The notes beneath the pieces were generated by a model. It searched no databases, was not told the DNA's origin, and saw nothing but the letters and a program-made list of their open reading frames with translations. This document shows, piece after piece, positions 6,237-7,697 of a DNA stretch of 7,697 bases. The position numbers and the translations under genes were made by a program. This stretch comes from Treponema sp. (GTDB lineage Bacteria > Spirochaetota > Spirochaetia > Treponematales > Treponemataceae), in NCBI GenBank assembly GCA_012799545.1, contig JAAZLA010000035.1:1-7697 (forward strand), in the 5' to 3' direction. Each line of letters starts with the position of its first letter. The first letter of the stretch is position 1.

Positions 6237-6284
6237 ATGGAAAAACCACCAAAAGAGTATAGCTCCGAAGGGAGCAAAGCATAG
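6237..6284 (+). CDS. Possible 15-residue peptide encoded in the small RNA
   Basis: ATG at 6237 opens MEKPPKEYSSEGSKA and stops at TAG 6282-6284. The only support is the strong GAGGAGG with ideal spacing. The peptide is hydrophilic, with no membrane segment, and I recognise no family. A hairpin (6262-6275) lies inside the frame. It could be a leader peptide, a functional small protein, or a chance frame behind a purine-rich structural element. Confidence 0.3.
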   Translation: MEKPPKEYSSEGSKA

Positions 6285-6319
6285 AAACCTTTTTACTCTC
6301 TTATGAGAGAAGTTTTATG

Positions 6320-6345
6320 AGATGTTTAGATTTTTAACATCTAAA
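6320..6345 (+). other. Two mutually exclusive hairpins just before the terminator
   Basis: AGATGTT (6320-6326) pairs with AACATCT (6336-6342), and TTTAGAT (6325-6331) pairs with ATCTAAA (6339-6345). Each stem has 7 perfect base pairs, and the two overlap so only one can form. The second ends 2 bases before the terminator stem. Confidence 0.4.
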
Positions 6346-6347
6346 AC

Positions 6348-6373
6348 AGCCGGCAAGAGGCCGGCTTTTTTTT
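6348..6373 (+). terminator. Strong intrinsic terminator
   Basis: AGCCGGC (6348-6354) and GCCGGCT (6360-6366) form a 7-base-pair GC-rich stem with loop AAGAG, running directly into eight T residues (6366-6373). It is the only strong intrinsic terminator in the window. It closes the predicted small RNA and insulates the downstream gene. Confidence 0.9.
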
Positions 6374-6403
6374 GTTTAAATGTGCAATGCTTTTGATTTT
6401 TAT

Positions 6404-6432
6404 TTGTATAATAACATACTCTATGGTATACT
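6404..6432 (+). promoter_or_regulatory. Predicted promoter of the glucanotransferase gene
   Basis: TTGTAT (6404-6409) and TATACT (6427-6432) are 17 bases apart. The start would be near 6439, leaving about 25 bases of leader that includes AAAGGTG at 6447-6453. A perfect TATAAT at 6407-6412 overlaps the -35 box and could serve a second start, though its own -35 (GTGCAA, 19 bases away) is poor. Confidence 0.5.
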
Positions 6433-6463
6433 ATATGAAATTTTTTAAAGGTGTTTAAACGAT

Positions 6464-7697
6464 ATGAATGCAAAATTAACAAATCAAACAAAAAACATAC
6501 GACGTACAGGTGTCGCTGTTCCTATTTCGGCCTTACAAACAAAAGAAAGCCTCGGTTGTGGTGAGTTTTTAGATCTCATACCTTTTGCAGATTTTTGTCT
6601 ACATTCAGGTTTGAGTCTTGTACAAATTTTACCCGTTAATGATACGGGCACAGAAAGTTCTCCCTATAGTGCACTTTCTGCTTTTGCGCTTCATCCCATA
6701 TATATTCGTATTTCAAAGATAAAAGAATTTTCCTTGCTTTCATCGAATCTTTCAAAAGCAATTTTAAATGAAATAGAAGAAAAAAAACGAGAGTTTACGA
6801 AAGAAAAACGCTTTAATTACAAAAAGCTACGCCTTTTTAAACTTTCTTTACTAAAACAGATCTGGGAAGAAATTTCTGCTGATTTTATGTCTTCTGAGTC
6901 TACAAAAAAATGGATAGAAAATAATTCTTGGGTAAAATCCTATGCCTCTTTTATGGTGTTGAAGGAAAAAAACAGGGAAGCTTCATTTAAAACATGGGAT
7001 GAGTATAAAGATTTAACAAAGGCTGAAATTGCAGAGCTTTGGGATGTCGTTCTTCCAAAAGAGGATTTATACTTTTATGTGTGGCTACAAAAAAATGCGA
7101 GCGAGCAATTGCAAGAAGCAAGTAAGTATTGCAAGGCAAAAGATATTCTTTTAAAAGGTGATATTCCTATACTCATGAATGAAGATTCTGTTGATATATG
7201 GGCTTATCCAGAGTTTTTTCAAGAAGACTTACGAGCAGGTTCTCCTCCAGATGGAGAAAACCCTTTTGGACAAAACTGGGGCTTTCCTATTTATAACTGG
7301 GAAGAACTAAAAAAACAAGATTATTCTTGGTGGAAAGAAAGGCTTATAGAGGCGGCAAAATATTATCAAATGTATCGAATAGACCATGTGCTCGGATTCT
7401 TTAGAATTTGGGCTGTTCCAAAAGGAGAATCAAAGGCGATATTGGGATGGACTATTCCAAATGCATCTATGAGCACAGAGGAACTTTTAAAATGCGGTAT
7501 ATCAAAAGAGACTATACGTTGGCTTTCCAAACCACATGTTGCGACGCGGGAAATTGAAGAAGTAAATAATGGTGATTATCTAGGGACTCATGGCATACTT
7601 GCTACATGTATGGATAGAATCGGTAGCGAAGAGTTATGGCTTTTTAAGGAATTCATTAAAACCGATGCCGATATTTGGGCACTTGATATCCCGCATA
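6464..7697 (+). CDS. malQ: 4-alpha-glucanotransferase, GH77 family, DPE2-like (3' end beyond window)
   Basis: GH77 enzymes move alpha-1,4-glucan segments between sugars and release glucose in maltose and glycogen use. The 411 visible residues are open to the window edge. They begin almost at the catalytic domain: TGVAVPISALQTKESLGCGE (15-34), ILPVNDTGTESSPYSALSAF (55-74), LKGDIPI (230-236) and GQNWGFPIYNWEE (269-281). RIDHVLGFFRIW (305-316) carries the likely nucleophile Asp307. The acid/base Glu and third carboxylate lie beyond the edge. The RIDHVLGFFRIW wording and the following WLSKP segment (about 353-357, in the region where DPE2 has an insertion) resemble plant DPE2 more than classical E. 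coli MalQ. DPE2 carries two N-terminal starch-binding domains; these are absent here. The start is ATG 6464 with AAAGGTG at 6447-6453, a rather long 10-base spacing. MalQ is used in the broad sense. Confidence 0.94.
   Translation, partial: MNAKLTNQTKNIRRTGVAVPISALQTKESLGCGEFLDLIPFADFCLHSGLSLVQILPVNDTGTESSPYSALSAFALHPIYIRISKIKEFSLLSSNLSKAILNEIEEKKREFTKEKRFNYKKLRLFKLSLLKQIWEEISADFMSSESTKKWIENNSWVKSYASFMVLKEKNREASFKTWDEYKDLTKAEIAELWDVVLPKEDLYFYVWLQKNASEQLQEASKYCKAKDILLKGDIPILMNEDSVDIWAYPEFFQEDLRAGSPPDGENPFGQNWGFPIYNWEELKKQDYSWWKERLIEAAKYYQMYRIDHVLGFFRIWAVPKGESKAILGWTIPNASMSTEELLKCGISKETIRWLSKPHVATREIEEVNNGDYLGTHGILATCMDRIGSEELWLFKEFIKTDADIWALDIPH

Larger units (their letters stand above)
6130..6373 (+). 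ncRNA. Predicted structured small RNA of about 240 nt, family not recognised
   Basis: This stretch has a promoter at its head, a strong intrinsic terminator at its tail, and dense inverted repeats between. Visible stems are AAGGAAG 6139-6145 with CTTCCTT 6167-6173 (plus inner ACCAA 6148-6152 with TTGGT 6162-6166); CCTTAAA 6170-6176 with TTTAAGG 6186-6192; TCAGA 6194-6198 with TCTGA 6204-6208; GCTCC 6262-6266 with GGAGC 6271-6275; CTCTC 6296-6300 with GAGAG 6305-6309; and AGATGTT 6320-6326 with AACATCT 6336-6342. Several exclude each other, as in attenuators. It does not match 6S RNA, tmRNA, SRP RNA or RNase P RNA as I know them. Because it ends in its own terminator before the glucanotransferase promoter, it is more likely a separate small RNA, possibly encoding a peptide, than a leader of that gene, though attenuation with read-through is possible. 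The 5' end is approximate. Confidence 0.55.

Noticed and set aside
6262..6280. CCGAAGGGAGCAAA resembles a conserved stretch of glycine riboswitches
   Set aside because: The rest of the aptamer is missing: no GGAGAG before it, no CTCTCAGG after it, and an extra G in the core. No glycine-cleavage gene follows.
6091..6306. Open frame of about 71 codons over the small RNA region, with AAAGGTGG upstream of an in-frame ATG at 6106
   Set aside because: The translation is basic, low in recognisable pattern and uses AGA/AGG codons, including a tandem AGG pair, unlike the neighbouring genes. The region is better explained by dense RNA stems and an extended -10 promoter lying inside the frame. It remains the main alternative to a noncoding RNA.

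Overview
This AT-rich bacterial window most resembles a spirochaete of the Treponema type. The reasons are the def-fmt-PASTA gene cluster, a fused aroDE gene, and a 4-alpha-glucanotransferase of the DPE2 class. The assignment is from recall of gene content and protein style; no database search was possible.

Layout. Positions 1-125 are mostly intergenic, with a possible divergent minus-strand gene running off the left edge. A plus-strand block follows: peptide deformylase (def, 126-680), methionyl-tRNA formyltransferase (fmt, 677-1651) and a membrane-anchored PASTA-repeat protein (1648-2667). These are linked by two 4-base stop/start overlaps and look like one operon. After 54 bases, with a possible promoter and an inverted repeat, come a bifunctional 3-dehydroquinate dehydratase/shikimate dehydrogenase (aroDE, 2722-4233) and ribose-5-phosphate isomerase A (rpiA, 4226-4957), overlapping by 8 bases. 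era (5029-5943) lies on the minus strand, convergent with rpiA. A 520-base gap (5944-6463) separates era from the divergent DPE2-type glucanotransferase gene (6464 to window end, cut off).

Functions. def and fmt form the N-formylmethionine cycle: Fmt formylates the initiator tRNA and Def removes the formyl group from nascent protein. Era is a GTPase of 30S ribosome assembly, so translation is a theme on both sides. AroDE carries out the third and fourth steps of the shikimate pathway. RpiA belongs to the pentose-phosphate pathway, which supplies the erythrose-4-phosphate that feeds shikimate synthesis. The glucanotransferase acts on maltose and glycogen-type glucans.

Most interesting part. 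The era/glucanotransferase gap appears to hold an independent, structured small RNA of about 240 nt (about 6130-6373). It has its own promoter, a series of mutually exclusive hairpins, a strong intrinsic terminator, and an embedded 15-codon reading frame behind a near-perfect ribosome binding site. One hairpin presents a 9-nt loop exactly complementary to the start-codon region of the neighbouring era mRNA. I do not recognise a known RNA family here, so it is the best candidate for something undescribed. era, and perhaps def, also have a -10 box so close to the start codon that their mRNAs may be leaderless or nearly so.
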